Assembly: GCA_030427285.1 (NCBI GenBank)
Contig: JAUHWX010000002.1
Span: 1-45,857, forward strand
DNA: 45,857 nt
Direction of reading: 5' to 3'
Origin: Bacteroidia bacterium
Lineage (GTDB): Bacteria > Bacteroidota > Bacteroidia > Flavobacteriales > Schleiferiaceae
Within the stretch, counting starts at the first letter, position 1. Each line of letters opens with the position of its first letter. Of the stretch, positions 8,279 to 16,940 are shown piece after piece. Both the position numbers and the translations under genes were made by a program. The notes beneath the pieces are model-generated. The model saw nothing but the letters and a program-made list of their open reading frames with translations. It was not told where the DNA came from and ran no database searches.

Positions 8279-8319
8279 ATTTTTCTAAAGGTTCTTTGAG
8301 TCAATTTTCTACAGTTTAA

Positions 8320-9579
8320 CTAAAACCGATAGTTGGTTCCGAGTACAATACCGATGTAGGTATACTTCTCAGTTGTTTTTCCTTGGCCTGCGTCAAGGTT
8401 ACCCTCTCCTTTCCCTACCGAATAAAAGAAACCCAGAGAGGTTTCAAAATATTTTGAAATGGATTTTGCCCCAGCAAAAAAGGAAGCAAAGTTTTGACCA
8501 AATTCATCACCGGCACTTTTGAGGGTGGTAGGAGTGTAAGCGCCTCCGGTATATAATGAGAGCTTTTCGTTTAAAAGATATTCTACTCCAGCATTAGCCC
8601 TAAAGTTGCCTTTGGTAGCAATATGTTCATCAATCCGTGGATCATCATATACATCGTATTCCAAAGGAAAGCGATAGGCTACGTCCAAAGTGAAGGTCAA
8701 TTTTTGAAAAGGAAAAAAGGTGCCGCCCAAACGAAGGTCAAGGGGTGTGGCAAATTCCGCTGTCTCATTGGAAATATCGATTTGTGAAACCTCAATATTA
8801 GACGGGTCAAAGTTGGAATAGGAATAATCATAATAATCTGCCGAGCCAAAAAGTTGTATACTCGGTAGGGCTACCCGTAGTCCGAGGTTCATTTTTTTCA
8901 TTGTTTTTTGAAGGCCAATCACGGCAAGAAGGCTTGTTGGAGCAAAAGTTTCACGATGACTGTTTTGAAAAATAAAATCGGGGTTAGAACTCACTTCTGA
9001 ACGAAAGTCTAGGATAGATTTATACGTATAGTTTTGAGCAAATAGTGTTAATCCTCCTGACCAGGTATCATTGATTTTACGAGCCGCTGATAAGCCAACC
9101 AGAAATATACTCTCGCTGTAATTTTGATTGAGTTTAATGTTAATGTCAGGCCCGACTTCACCGGGTATTGTCCATTTGGTTCTACCTTCATAACTAAACT
9201 CCATGGGGACCAAAGCAGCAAAACCTACATTCCAATCTTTAACCTTTTTTACAATAATTACACTAGTGGGCACGGTTTGAAAACCATCTGCTTCATAGTT
9301 GAGTTCAGTTCCATTAATTACGGCTAGTGGTTTAGCCTCGAACTTAAAACTTAGGTAGGCAGATCCCGAAAGAGAAAGAGAGTTTCCCTCTACCATGGTG
9401 AGCGCAGCGGGATTGTAATAAATGGCTCCTGTTGATCCAATCCCTCCTGTACCCGAATTTCCCATTAATGATTCTGTATCGCCCAAGGGAAGCACATTCG
9501 GGTTAAATGCCGTTTGTGCTTGGATAAAGGAAGGCAAAAATAGAGTGATGAGAAACACTCGATATAGTGACTTGTTCAT
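8320..9579 (-). CDS. OmpP1/FadL/TodX-family outer-membrane transport protein
   Basis: 419 residues with a cleavable signal peptide ending SFIQAQ. The FadL-type N-terminal hatch signature is visible as GNSGTGGIGSTGAIYYNPAALT (about 41-62), followed by amphipathic strands and a C-terminal aromatic (NYRF) as expected for BAM-inserted barrels. FadL-family channels take up long-chain fatty acids or other hydrophobic molecules; which one is unknown. Monocistronic by position, with convergent and unrelated neighbours. Confidence 0.88.
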   Translation of the reverse strand: MNKSLYRVFLITLFLPSFIQAQTAFNPNVLPLGDTESLMGNSGTGGIGSTGAIYYNPAALTMVEGNSLSLSGSAYLSFKFEAKPLAVINGTELNYEADGFQTVPTSVIIVKKVKDWNVGFAALVPMEFSYEGRTKWTIPGEVGPDINIKLNQNYSESIFLVGLSAARKINDTWSGGLTLFAQNYTYKSILDFRSEVSSNPDFIFQNSHRETFAPTSLLAVIGLQKTMKKMNLGLRVALPSIQLFGSADYYDYSYSNFDPSNIEVSQIDISNETAEFATPLDLRLGGTFFPFQKLTFTLDVAYRFPLEYDVYDDPRIDEHIATKGNFRANAGVEYLLNEKLSLYTGGAYTPTTLKSAGDEFGQNFASFFAGAKSISKYFETSLGFFYSVGKGEGNLDAGQGKTTEKYTYIGIVLGTNYRF

Positions 9580-9688
9580 TGGGTTAGGCTATTTGGGTAT
9601 ACACCGAGTATGTTTTTAGAGTTTCTAAAGTAGAAAGTTTAAAGTTATCCAAAGACACAAAAAACGGGGTTTCTTCTGCTAAGTTGTT

Positions 9689-10015
9689 TTACTTTTTTGC
9701 CCTTAAGGCAACCTCAAAAGCTTTCTCAGCCCACACCTTCAGTTGGTCTTTATCCTCCAGCACGTCCACCGGCACCTCGTAGTAGGGCATTCCTTTTTTC
9801 TTTTCGGTAGATAAAAATGCCTTCATTCCCAAAGCCTCATAGTCGGGGCGGTTGTGGTCATCCACCTTTAGGTGAAATGTATTGTGCCCCAGCAGGCCAA
9901 AGATTAATCCTTCTTTGTAAAAGCTCACCCCGCCAAACATTTTTCGGGTCTCTACCTGTCCAAATGTTGACAGTTGGTCTTTTATATAGGTTACCAAATC
10001 TTCGTTAACGGCCAT
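9689..10015 (-). CDS. TfoX/Sxy N-terminal-domain protein
   Basis: 108 residues from the ATG at 10015; 14 further upstream codons in frame look like leader rather than protein. RKMFGGVSFYKEGLIFGLL (about 24-42) is typical of the TfoX N-terminal domain. The C-terminal TfoX domain is absent, so this is the stand-alone form common in Bacteroidetes, whose role is not established (full TfoX regulates competence in gammaproteobacteria). It diverges from the ligase-associated exonuclease gene across about 80 bases. Confidence 0.85.
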   Translation of the reverse strand: MAVNEDLVTYIKDQLSTFGQVETRKMFGGVSFYKEGLIFGLLGHNTFHLKVDDHNRPDYEALGMKAFLSTEKKKGMPYYEVPVDVLEDKDQLKVWAEKAFEVALRAKK

Positions 10016-10093
10016 GGTGTTGGATTTTTTGCACAAAGTAAAGATTATAAAAAGCATGCAAACTTATGGCTTGGTTACCCGTTATTCGCTTCA

Positions 10094-11119
10094 ATGTCAC
10101 TCCTTACTTTTAATAAAAATGGAATTTACTGCAAGCAGGCCGATGTATATATCGACCCATGGAAGCCTGTAAAACGAGCTCTTGTAACCCATGCTCATAG
10201 CGACCATGCGCGCAGTGGTCATCAAAAATACTTGGCTCATAAAAGGAGTGAAACCGTTTTGCGTCTCCGCTTGGGGGTAGATATCAATTTAGAAACGGTA
10301 GAATTTGGAGAAGTAAAAACTATCAATGGTGTAAAGTTCTCTTTTCACCCAGCAGGGCATATACCTGGTTCTGCACAAATACGTGCAGAGTACAAAGGCG
10401 AAATATGGGTTGTGAGTGGAGATTACAAAGTACAGGAAGATGGAATTTCCACCCCGTTTGAGCCGATAGCTTGTCAGCACTTTATAACCGAAAGCACCTT
10501 TGGCCTGCCCATTTATAAATGGGAGCAGCAGCCCGTGGTGATAAATGAAATCAATCAATGGTGGCAATCCTGCAAAGAAAAAGGTAAGGTGGCTGTGATT
10601 GGAGCTTACTCATTGGGTAAAGCACAGCGTATTATTAATCATGTAGATCAAGGCATTGGTAGAATATTTACGCATGGCGCGGTGGAAAACACTAATCAGG
10701 CGCTACGGGAAGGTGGAATGGAAATAGCGCCCACCACCTATGTGAGCGATGAATTTTCAAAGAAAGATTTTGCTGGAAATTTGGTGGTATGTCCACCTGG
10801 AGCACTTGGCAGCGCTTGGATGAAAAGGCTTGGCCCTGCCGAAACAGCATTCGGAAGTGGATGGATGGCTTTGCGTGGAGCAAGACGCAGACGGGCAGCA
10901 GACAGAGGTTTTGTGCTAAGCGACCATGCGGATTGGGATGGTTTGAACACGGCTGTATTAGGCACGTGTGCTGAAAATATTTACGTAACCCACGGCTATC
11001 AAACGGCTTATACTCGCTGGCTTATAGAAGAGTACGGGCTAAATGCCGTGGCTGTGAAAACTCTTTATGAAGGAGAAGGTGCAGAAGAGCAGGAAGGAAA
11101 AGAAGTGAAAAAACCATGA
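10094..11119 (+). CDS. Ligase-associated DNA exonuclease (metallo-beta-lactamase fold)
   Basis: 341 residues from the preferred ATG; an upstream in-frame start at 9974 would overlap the divergent TfoX gene. The metal motif THAHSDHA places H33, H35, D37 and H38 as ligands; further ligand motifs are FHPAGHIPGS, SGDYK and LSDHADW. This is the DNA exonuclease type (TIGR04122-like) that travels with an ATP-dependent ligase in bacterial DNA repair cassettes. Its stop overlaps the ligase start as ATGA, so the two are made together. Confidence 0.9.
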   Translation: MSLLTFNKNGIYCKQADVYIDPWKPVKRALVTHAHSDHARSGHQKYLAHKRSETVLRLRLGVDINLETVEFGEVKTINGVKFSFHPAGHIPGSAQIRAEYKGEIWVVSGDYKVQEDGISTPFEPIACQHFITESTFGLPIYKWEQQPVVINEINQWWQSCKEKGKVAVIGAYSLGKAQRIINHVDQGIGRIFTHGAVENTNQALREGGMEIAPTTYVSDEFSKKDFAGNLVVCPPGALGSAWMKRLGPAETAFGSGWMALRGARRRRAADRGFVLSDHADWDGLNTAVLGTCAENIYVTHGYQTAYTRWLIEEYGLNAVAVKTLYEGEGAEEQEGKEVKKP

Positions 11120-12708
11120 AACAGTTCGCAAACCTTTTTATGCAGTTGGATCAAACCAACAAGACCAACACAAAGGTGGCTGCTTTGGTAGATTATTTTG
11201 ATAAAGCACCCGATGAAGAAAAAGTATGGGCTATAGCGATTATGAGCCACAGAAGACCAAAGCGCCCTGTGAGTACACGTGATTTGCGAGAATGGTGTCA
11301 GGAAGAAACGGGTTTGCCAGAATGGCTTTTTGACGAAACCTATCATGTGGTGGGCGACCTTGCTGAAACTATTGCCAAGCTTTTGCCCAAAGTGGAAAAT
11401 ACTGAAGACAGAGGTTTACTCTACTGGGTCAATTTTCTGATAGAACTACGCGGAAAACCGCAAGAGGAAAAGAAAAAACAAATACTGGGGGCATGGAAGG
11501 AGCTGGAAACATTTGAGCGTTTCGTTTTTAATAAATTGATAACAGGTGGGTTTAGAATGGGGGTGAGCCAAAAGCTTATGACGCGCGCCCTTTCCCAACA
11601 TCTGGAAAAGGATCCGGCTGAGATGGCCCACCGCCTGATGGGAAACTGGGATCCTGCAACGGTTACTTTTTATGACTTGCTTTTGGATGATAGCGTGGAA
11701 GCAGATACTTCCAAACCTTATCCCTTCTTTTTGGCCTACCAGCTTGAAGATGGTCCCGAAAGCTTAGGGTCACCACATGATTGGTTTGCAGAATATAAAT
11801 GGGATGGAATCCGCGGCCAATTGATTTTTAGAAATGGAGAAGTGTTTTTATGGAGCCGAGGAGAAGAACTCGTAACGGACCAATACCCTGAACTAAAAGC
11901 GGTAGCTGAACTTTTGCCGGAAGGCACCGTGCTGGATGGAGAAGTGCTTGTGTATAAAGACGGGCAAATACAAGGTTTTAGCCTCTTGCAAAAACGGATA
12001 GGCCGTAAAACAGTGGGGGCAAAAATGTTGAAGGATGCACCTGTGGTGTTGCGCTGCTATGATGTTTTGGAATGGGAGGGAAAAGACTTGAGACAAGAGA
12101 CACAAGAATTTAGACGGGAGATTTTAGAAACACTATTTGCTGGTTTGCCAGACAATAATCTGCTTCAGCTTTCGGAGCTCATTAACTTTAAGAGCTGGGA
12201 AGAATTGACCGCTTTACGCGAAGATGCCCGTAGCCAATACAGTGAAGGTCTTATGCTAAAAGCCAAAAAAGGGACCTACGGAGTGGGCCGAAAAAAAGGC
12301 GATTGGTGGAAATGGAAGGTGGACGCCCTAACCGTAGATGCGGTGATGATTTATGCTATGCGGGGCCACGGGCGTAGGGCCAATCTTTATACGGATTACA
12401 CCTTTGCTGTGTGGGATGGCGACACACTTGTGCCGTTTACAAAAGCTTACTCAGGCCTCACTGATGAAGAATTTAATAAGGTAGACAGCTTTGTAAAGCG
12501 CAACACCTTGGAGCGCTTTGGCCCGGTGCGAAGTGTAAAGCCAGAATTGGTTTTTGAAATTGCCTTTGAAGGCATTCAAAAATCTACGCGTCATAAATCA
12601 GGTATAGCATTGCGTTTTCCTCGAATGAAAAGGTGGCGGAAAGACAAGCCTCCAAACGAAGCCAATACGCTTGAAGATTTGCAAGACTTACTTAAGCTGT
12701 ATGGCTAA
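11116..12708 (+). CDS. ATP-dependent DNA ligase
   Basis: 530 residues. The adenylation motif is YKWDGIRGQ with nucleophile K228; later nucleotidyltransferase motifs include DGEVLVYKDG, EGLMLKAKKGTYGVG and DWWKWKVD. An N-terminal DNA-binding domain (1-200) and C-terminal OB fold complete a TIGR04120-like bacterial ligase. It is coupled to the exonuclease upstream. In many bacteria the cassette also contains an Lhr-like helicase and a metallophosphoesterase; neither is adjacent here. It would seal nicks in repair, alongside the NAD-dependent LigA expected elsewhere. Confidence 0.93.
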   Translation: MKQFANLFMQLDQTNKTNTKVAALVDYFDKAPDEEKVWAIAIMSHRRPKRPVSTRDLREWCQEETGLPEWLFDETYHVVGDLAETIAKLLPKVENTEDRGLLYWVNFLIELRGKPQEEKKKQILGAWKELETFERFVFNKLITGGFRMGVSQKLMTRALSQHLEKDPAEMAHRLMGNWDPATVTFYDLLLDDSVEADTSKPYPFFLAYQLEDGPESLGSPHDWFAEYKWDGIRGQLIFRNGEVFLWSRGEELVTDQYPELKAVAELLPEGTVLDGEVLVYKDGQIQGFSLLQKRIGRKTVGAKMLKDAPVVLRCYDVLEWEGKDLRQETQEFRREILETLFAGLPDNNLLQLSELINFKSWEELTALREDARSQYSEGLMLKAKKGTYGVGRKKGDWWKWKVDALTVDAVMIYAMRGHGRRANLYTDYTFAVWDGDTLVPFTKAYSGLTDEEFNKVDSFVKRNTLERFGPVRSVKPELVFEIAFEGIQKSTRHKSGIALRFPRMKRWRKDKPPNEANTLEDLQDLLKLYG

Positions 12709-12799
12709 GTTGTATTTAACGGTGCAATGTCACAGTGCTTTTTAGGTCAAAATATGAGGAATAGTATATCTTTCCGCCCTCAAATTAAAAGCTTACAAA

Positions 12800-13540
12800 A
12801 TGCGCATACTTACTGTTTTCATTTTTAGCCTATTGGTAGCTGCCGGCTGCGGCCCTAGTTCTACGCTTATGACTTCGTGGAGCGAAGATTCGGCTGAAGC
12901 CAAAAAATACCATAAACTATACGTAATGGCTATGTTTCCTAATATGGAGACGCGTGTAGCGGTAGAAAATGCTATGGTAGATGCGCTAGTAGCCAAAGGC
13001 ATAAGGGCCATGGTAAGCTATGATGAGTTTCCGATGGCTGGAAAATCTAAAGAGTTGATGGAAATGGCCAGAGACAGCACTATGGTTGAGCAATTGAAGC
13101 ATGGCTTTAAGGATAAGATAATAAAAAAGGAAGCTGACGCCTTGTTTATGATAAGTGCTTTTGACGTGCAAAAAACCAAGGAGTACCACCAAGGTGGCCC
13201 CAGCATTACCATTGCTGCTCCCGTGTATGGCAATAGTTACCCCTACCCGGGCTATGGCGGCAGCTCGTCTCCTTATGCTTATGGTAGCTATTATGATTAC
13301 TATGCTTACAATGTAGCCACGGCTCACTCGGAGGGGTATTACACAACTTCTTCCACTTATTATTTGCAGAATAATTTGTTTGACGTGAGCACTGAACATT
13401 TGGTTTATTCATCGCAAAGCAAAACCATTGATTACAAAGACTTGAATGATGAAAGTGCCAAGTGGAGCGCCTTGATAGTGGAGGACATACTTGCTAAAAA
13501 TGTGCTTGCGAGCAAAGAGCAGAAAAAGGCGGACAAGTAA
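12800..13540 (+). CDS. Hypothetical lipoprotein with Gly/Tyr-rich segment
   Basis: 246 residues; lipobox VAAGC gives lipidated C17. An alpha/beta domain follows (about 25-125, LYVMAMFPNMETRVAVENAMVDAL), resembling lipoproteins that recur in Bacteroidetes but with no function I can name. Residues about 140-185 are a low-complexity Gly/Tyr/Ser/Pro stretch (YPYPGYGGSSSPYAYGSYYDYY), probably flexible. A possible -7 element TATCTTTC lies at 12767-12774. Downstream gene is convergent, only 3 bases away. Confidence 0.8.
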   Translation: MRILTVFIFSLLVAAGCGPSSTLMTSWSEDSAEAKKYHKLYVMAMFPNMETRVAVENAMVDALVAKGIRAMVSYDEFPMAGKSKELMEMARDSTMVEQLKHGFKDKIIKKEADALFMISAFDVQKTKEYHQGGPSITIAAPVYGNSYPYPGYGGSSSPYAYGSYYDYYAYNVATAHSEGYYTTSSTYYLQNNLFDVSTEHLVYSSQSKTIDYKDLNDESAKWSALIVEDILAKNVLASKEQKKADK

Positions 13541-13543
13541 ATC

Positions 13544-13981
13544 CTAAAGAACCATTTCCATATAGTTGAGATGTAGGCCGGGTGCCCAATAATTTTCTTT
13601 TGCTTCAAGAAGTTTAAAGCCCATTTTTTGGTAGAACCCTACCGTATGCTGGCTGGTGCGAACCACTAGCTTATTTGCTGTCTTCAATGTTCTTAGGTGT
13701 CCTATTCGATGTTTGGCTAATTGCGATCCAAGTCCCTGACCGTGATGCTTGGGGTGAATCATGCCCCATGAGAGCACGGCTTCGGTTTTCCCTTTTTCAT
13801 AATTAATACCACCGCAGCCAATAATTTGCCCATTGCTTTCCAGCACAAAATAGTCTTCGCGTTCATTGTCCAAATAGTTTGAGAATAGAGATTCTTCGGA
13901 TGGGTCGAAATATGGAGGAGTGTTCAGTCGAATCAGCTCTATGAGTTGAGGTTTATCAGATGGGAGATAGGGGCGGATCAT
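13544..13981 (-). CDS. GNAT-family N-acetyltransferase
   Basis: 145 residues of the Gcn5-related acetyltransferase fold. Acetyl-CoA motif A is WGMIHPKHHGQGLGSQL (72-88) with the pyrophosphate loop Q82-G85, followed by the helix and the VGFYQKMGF motif B near the C-terminus. The acceptor substrate cannot be inferred. The gene is convergent with the lipoprotein at 12800 and divergent from the GldM-like gene. Confidence 0.9.
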   Translation of the reverse strand: MIRPYLPSDKPQLIELIRLNTPPYFDPSEESLFSNYLDNEREDYFVLESNGQIIGCGGINYEKGKTEAVLSWGMIHPKHHGQGLGSQLAKHRIGHLRTLKTANKLVVRTSQHTVGFYQKMGFKLLEAKENYWAPGLHLNYMEMVL

Positions 13982-14040
13982 TCTACTACATGCTTTATTT
14001 GTAAATTACTCAACTAATGTTATTTAAACCAAACCAACCA

Positions 14041-14775
14041 ATGATTTTAAAAAGAAGATTAATCCAAATCTCAATTCTTGTACTCCTCTTAATTTTTAGT
14101 CAATGTAAAAGTAAGAAGCAAGAAACTTCGTCAAACCAATCTGCAGCTGAAACTGCGAGTGAAATAGACACAATCTACATCCATGACACAGTAGTGAGCC
14201 ACCAGCCACAGCAGTTTCTCTATCTGGAAAAGATGCAGGTATTGTATGTTGGTGTTGATAATCCCATTAGCGTGCAGGTGGCGGGGCTGAGCCCAGCAGA
14301 TATTGAAGTAAAAGGTTTGGAAGGTGTTTCCGTTAAAGAAGTTTCAGTGGGAAGGTATGTGGCAACGGTTGCAAAACCGGGAGAAGTACAGATCAGTGTA
14401 GCAGGCCCCGGGATAGGAAGAATTTATATCTTCAGAGTTAAGCGCATACCTGACCCTGTGGCAAGACTTAGCAATAAAACAGGAGGCCTTATGGGCAATG
14501 GAGAGTTTAAAGCTCAAGGCGGGGTAGCAGCCTTTCTTGACAATTTTGATTTTGATGCCACTTGCGCTATTGTCGGGTTTGAATTGACCTACATAGCCAA
14601 GCGAAGTGAGCCTATTACAGTTACTAATTCTGGCCCAAGATATACCAACAAATCACGTGAGTTGGTGAATCGTGCCAAACCTGGGGACACCTACATTTTT
14701 ACATACATAAAAGCCAAGTGTCCAGGTGATGAGGTAGTGCGGAATATTAACAGTATGGCTTTTATGATTCGGTAA
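14041..14775 (+). CDS. Lipoprotein with stand-alone GldM C-terminal (D3-D4-like) domains
   Basis: 244 residues from M at 14041, which gives a compact lipoprotein signal ending FSQC (C22); a start at 14017 would add eight residues. After a short linker the sequence follows the C-terminal part of the gliding/T9SS motor protein GldM: KMQVLYVGVDNPISV (about 64-78), FRVKRIPDPVAR (131-142), LDNFDFDA (166-173) and the final GDTYIFTYIKAK strand. The cytoplasmic anchor, transmembrane helix and D1-D2 of GldM are missing, and the protein is lipid-anchored instead. No gld genes are nearby. A role in T9SS or in another rotary machine is inference; the domain resemblance is strong by eye. Confidence 0.8.
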   Translation: MILKRRLIQISILVLLLIFSQCKSKKQETSSNQSAAETASEIDTIYIHDTVVSHQPQQFLYLEKMQVLYVGVDNPISVQVAGLSPADIEVKGLEGVSVKEVSVGRYVATVAKPGEVQISVAGPGIGRIYIFRVKRIPDPVARLSNKTGGLMGNGEFKAQGGVAAFLDNFDFDATCAIVGFELTYIAKRSEPITVTNSGPRYTNKSRELVNRAKPGDTYIFTYIKAKCPGDEVVRNINSMAFMIR

Positions 14776-14940
14776 AAAATCTTTATTCTCAGTACAAATC
14801 AGCTTAAGCTAAATGGCGGATATTTTATTTTTGAAACGCCCCACCTTTTACCGGTGACAAGCGTATTCGAGATTAGGGTACCACCCTCGGTTCTCACCGT
14901 GATAGAGGCATTTTTCTAAACTTTATTCTTTTTCTTTTTT

Positions 14941-15381
14941 ATGAAACCAAAAGGTGTTTTTAAGCTGGCAGCGATTGCTTGTTTTGCAGGGGTAATTTTG
15001 TCTGGATGTTGCCGATCTATGAACTGCGATTGTAATTTTCCAAGTGTTGGAGTTTTTTACGAAAGTGATAGCCTTTTTTGCCCAGATAGCTTCTCTGAAT
15101 GGGTTACCGTGAGAGGATTTAACCAAGCTACCAATGAAGAGCTTGAAGCGCCCTTAAACTTCTTTTTTGATGGATGTGCTATAGACTTGAGCTATAGGAC
15201 AAACAACTATTGGGTAATTAGTTCTGACTCGTTAAAGTTTTCAGATACACTGAGAGTAAAGGAAGTGAGCATGTATTACCCGGGAAACAAATGTTGCGAT
15301 TGTGGTCCTCAAATTGCCAATATTACACTCGAGATAAACGGTGAGGTTTCTTCGGGAAATACTATTGTGAGGAAGTTTTGA
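14941..15381 (+). CDS. Cysteine-rich hypothetical lipoprotein
   Basis: 146 residues. Lipobox LSGC gives lipidated C23, followed at once by another cysteine and CRSMNCDCNF; a second cluster NKCCDCG lies near residue 120. The cysteine pattern suggests disulfides or metal binding outside the cytoplasm. I do not recognise a family. The ATG at 14941 directly follows a T-rich stretch. Confidence 0.7.
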   Translation: MKPKGVFKLAAIACFAGVILSGCCRSMNCDCNFPSVGVFYESDSLFCPDSFSEWVTVRGFNQATNEELEAPLNFFFDGCAIDLSYRTNNYWVISSDSLKFSDTLRVKEVSMYYPGNKCCDCGPQIANITLEINGEVSSGNTIVRKF

Positions 15382-15398
15382 TGACTGTAACTAATGTG

Positions 15399-16073
15399 TC
15401 ATTTCACAATGTGAAACTCCGCTAGACGATATTCGAATTTTCGGGTGTCCTCGTATTTAATAGGCCTTCTGTTAATAGCTCCAAACTGGAAACTTACCAG
15501 CCCTACATTTCTGGCCCAATGCCTATGATAGGTTCTATAAGACTCAGGGGCAGGTCGTTTTATGTCATAGTTTTCTTCTAAGGTAAGCACCTCAAAGGTG
15601 CCTGCCGGAACGGATATTTTTTTAGTGGATTGGAGCATGCGGTTGGTGTAAACAAAAGCGGTGTCACCCCAAATTTGAGTGTATTGGTAAAGTGGATTGC
15701 GCTTATCATTCGCAGCGAAAATAATAGGTGCAAACCCTGGTTTGCCAGGAGTTAAGAGGTAGCCTGAAGAATCTATATGGTAGTGGTAAAAACCAGGCAT
15801 ATCCCCGAGGATCAAAAGACTAATGTAGGGCTTATCATCAACGGAACCGATGTAGCCGGTAATTACGGTGTCTTTTTTATTTAAGTCGATGGCTTCACCA
15901 TTAGGCTTTATCTCGTAAAGTGAGTAAATCCAATAGTTGTTATAATTATAGGGGTAATACTCTTCAGGATTGATAATGGTGCCGAGTGTCTCCGGAGCCG
16001 TTTCTTGTTTTTCTTTTTGGCAGGAAGAAATACTTAACAGAACAATGAAGCAGAAAAACAATAGCCTTTTCAT
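15399..16073 (-). CDS. Hypothetical lipoprotein
   Basis: 224 residues with lipobox ISSC (C18) and a Lys/Glu linker. The mature part is beta-rich, beginning with a YYPYNYNNYWIYS segment often seen in secreted Bacteroidetes proteins, and continuing VPAGTFEVLTLEENYDI, which resembles small lipocalin-like or DUF-type lipoproteins; no function can be named. It converges on the Cys-rich lipoprotein gene. Confidence 0.8.
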   Translation of the reverse strand: MKRLLFFCFIVLLSISSCQKEKQETAPETLGTIINPEEYYPYNYNNYWIYSLYEIKPNGEAIDLNKKDTVITGYIGSVDDKPYISLLILGDMPGFYHYHIDSSGYLLTPGKPGFAPIIFAANDKRNPLYQYTQIWGDTAFVYTNRMLQSTKKISVPAGTFEVLTLEENYDIKRPAPESYRTYHRHWARNVGLVSFQFGAINRRPIKYEDTRKFEYRLAEFHIVK

Positions 16074-16925
16074 GGGTGAGGTTTTTTGGGGTTACAGAGT
16101 GGTTATAAATAAATGGCTGATTTAAAGTGATTAACGGTGTGAAGGTAAATAAAAGTGTGCCGATAACTGTTAAAGTTTTGGGCGTTGGGTAAACGGAAAT
16201 CTAGGTAGGGAAAGAAGGTTGGTTTTTCAGGGGATAGCAAAATTGTTTATTAGAGTAAACAAAATATGGCTTTTATGTTTGGAGCGGTAAACAAAATGGA
16301 GGGGTGTTTTCCTATGAATTTGCTGATGAAAAGTAATGGCAACTCAAAAATTGTCGTTTGGGTGTTTAACAATAAACAGTGCTTCACTTTTTGCCTGGAG
16401 AAGCAAATTTGGCCGTTTGACTTATCGGTGGATTGCGATGGTTTAGTTTAGTATTTATAAAATTTTGCTCAGTTGCTAATTGGGCAGAATCAGCCTCAGA
16501 TGGATCATTACCCCTTAGTTTTAGAATCTCATTTCTCAAGAATCAATCTCTTGTGAAAAGGTCTCTTGGCTTTTCACAAGAGCGTCCATCTTTTCCAAGA
16601 GCGCATTGAGTTGATCTTGATTTTCTGGCATGGATAGTTTTTGAAGTGGGGTTGAGTGAGTAGAAACTGTAATGATAATGTTGGATTCGACCATTTTGTT
16701 GATGTCAACAAAATGATATTTCGGCACCTAGAAAGTGTTACTCCAGGCTTAGCGAAACATGATCATAGCTGATTACCCATGCCAGTTCCAGTTGCTACCA
16801 TTTTTAAGCCAAAGGAGGCTAAAACGTGCTTCTGAGGTTGACTTACGGCTAGTGGGGGAGAGTGCATAAACCTGTGAATTTTTATTGGTAAGTTTTGTGC
16901 GGGTTGCCTACAGGTTTGACACGCT
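16074..16925. other. Gene-poor 0.85-kb stretch flanking the SIR2-STAND gene
   Basis: Apart from the frameshifted remnant annotated separately, no convincing gene is present. It contains short inverted repeats, for example GTTTA...TAAAC (16246-16261) and AAACCTGT (16868-16875) matching ACAGGTTT (16910-16917), and ends in a hairpin at the 3' end of the large defence-like gene. A 61-codon frame at 16266-16451 lacks any recognisable composition or motif. Confidence 0.5.
16384..16631 (-). pseudogene. Frameshifted coiled-coil gene remnant (possible DUF2339 N-terminus)
   Basis: From ATG at 16631 the minus strand encodes MPENQDQLNALLEKMDALV and continues as a coiled coil to QEIDS, then stops. Reading on in the next frame from the last T of that serine codon gives LRNEILKLRGNDPSEADSAQ and another 30 residues to a stop at 16384-16386. 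The restored sequence QEIDSLRNEILKL is a continuous heptad pattern, so a one-base deletion is the simplest explanation. The start resembles the coiled-coil N-terminus of Bacteroidetes DUF2339 membrane proteins, from memory. The membrane part is absent, so this is a decayed, truncated gene. Confidence 0.5.
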
Positions 16926-16940
16926 TTACATAAGCGTGTC
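16918..16940 (-). terminator. Hairpin at the 3' end of the SIR2-STAND gene
   Basis: Perfect 9-bp stem GACACGCTT / AAGCGTGTC with a five-base loop that contains the stop codon of the gene. There is no T-run, so it may protect the mRNA 3' end or act as part of a weak terminator rather than as a classic one. Confidence 0.45.

Noticed and set aside
16266-16451. 61-codon plus-strand frame
   Set aside because: No motif, no signal peptide, ordinary chance length, and it overlaps the better supported minus-strand remnant.
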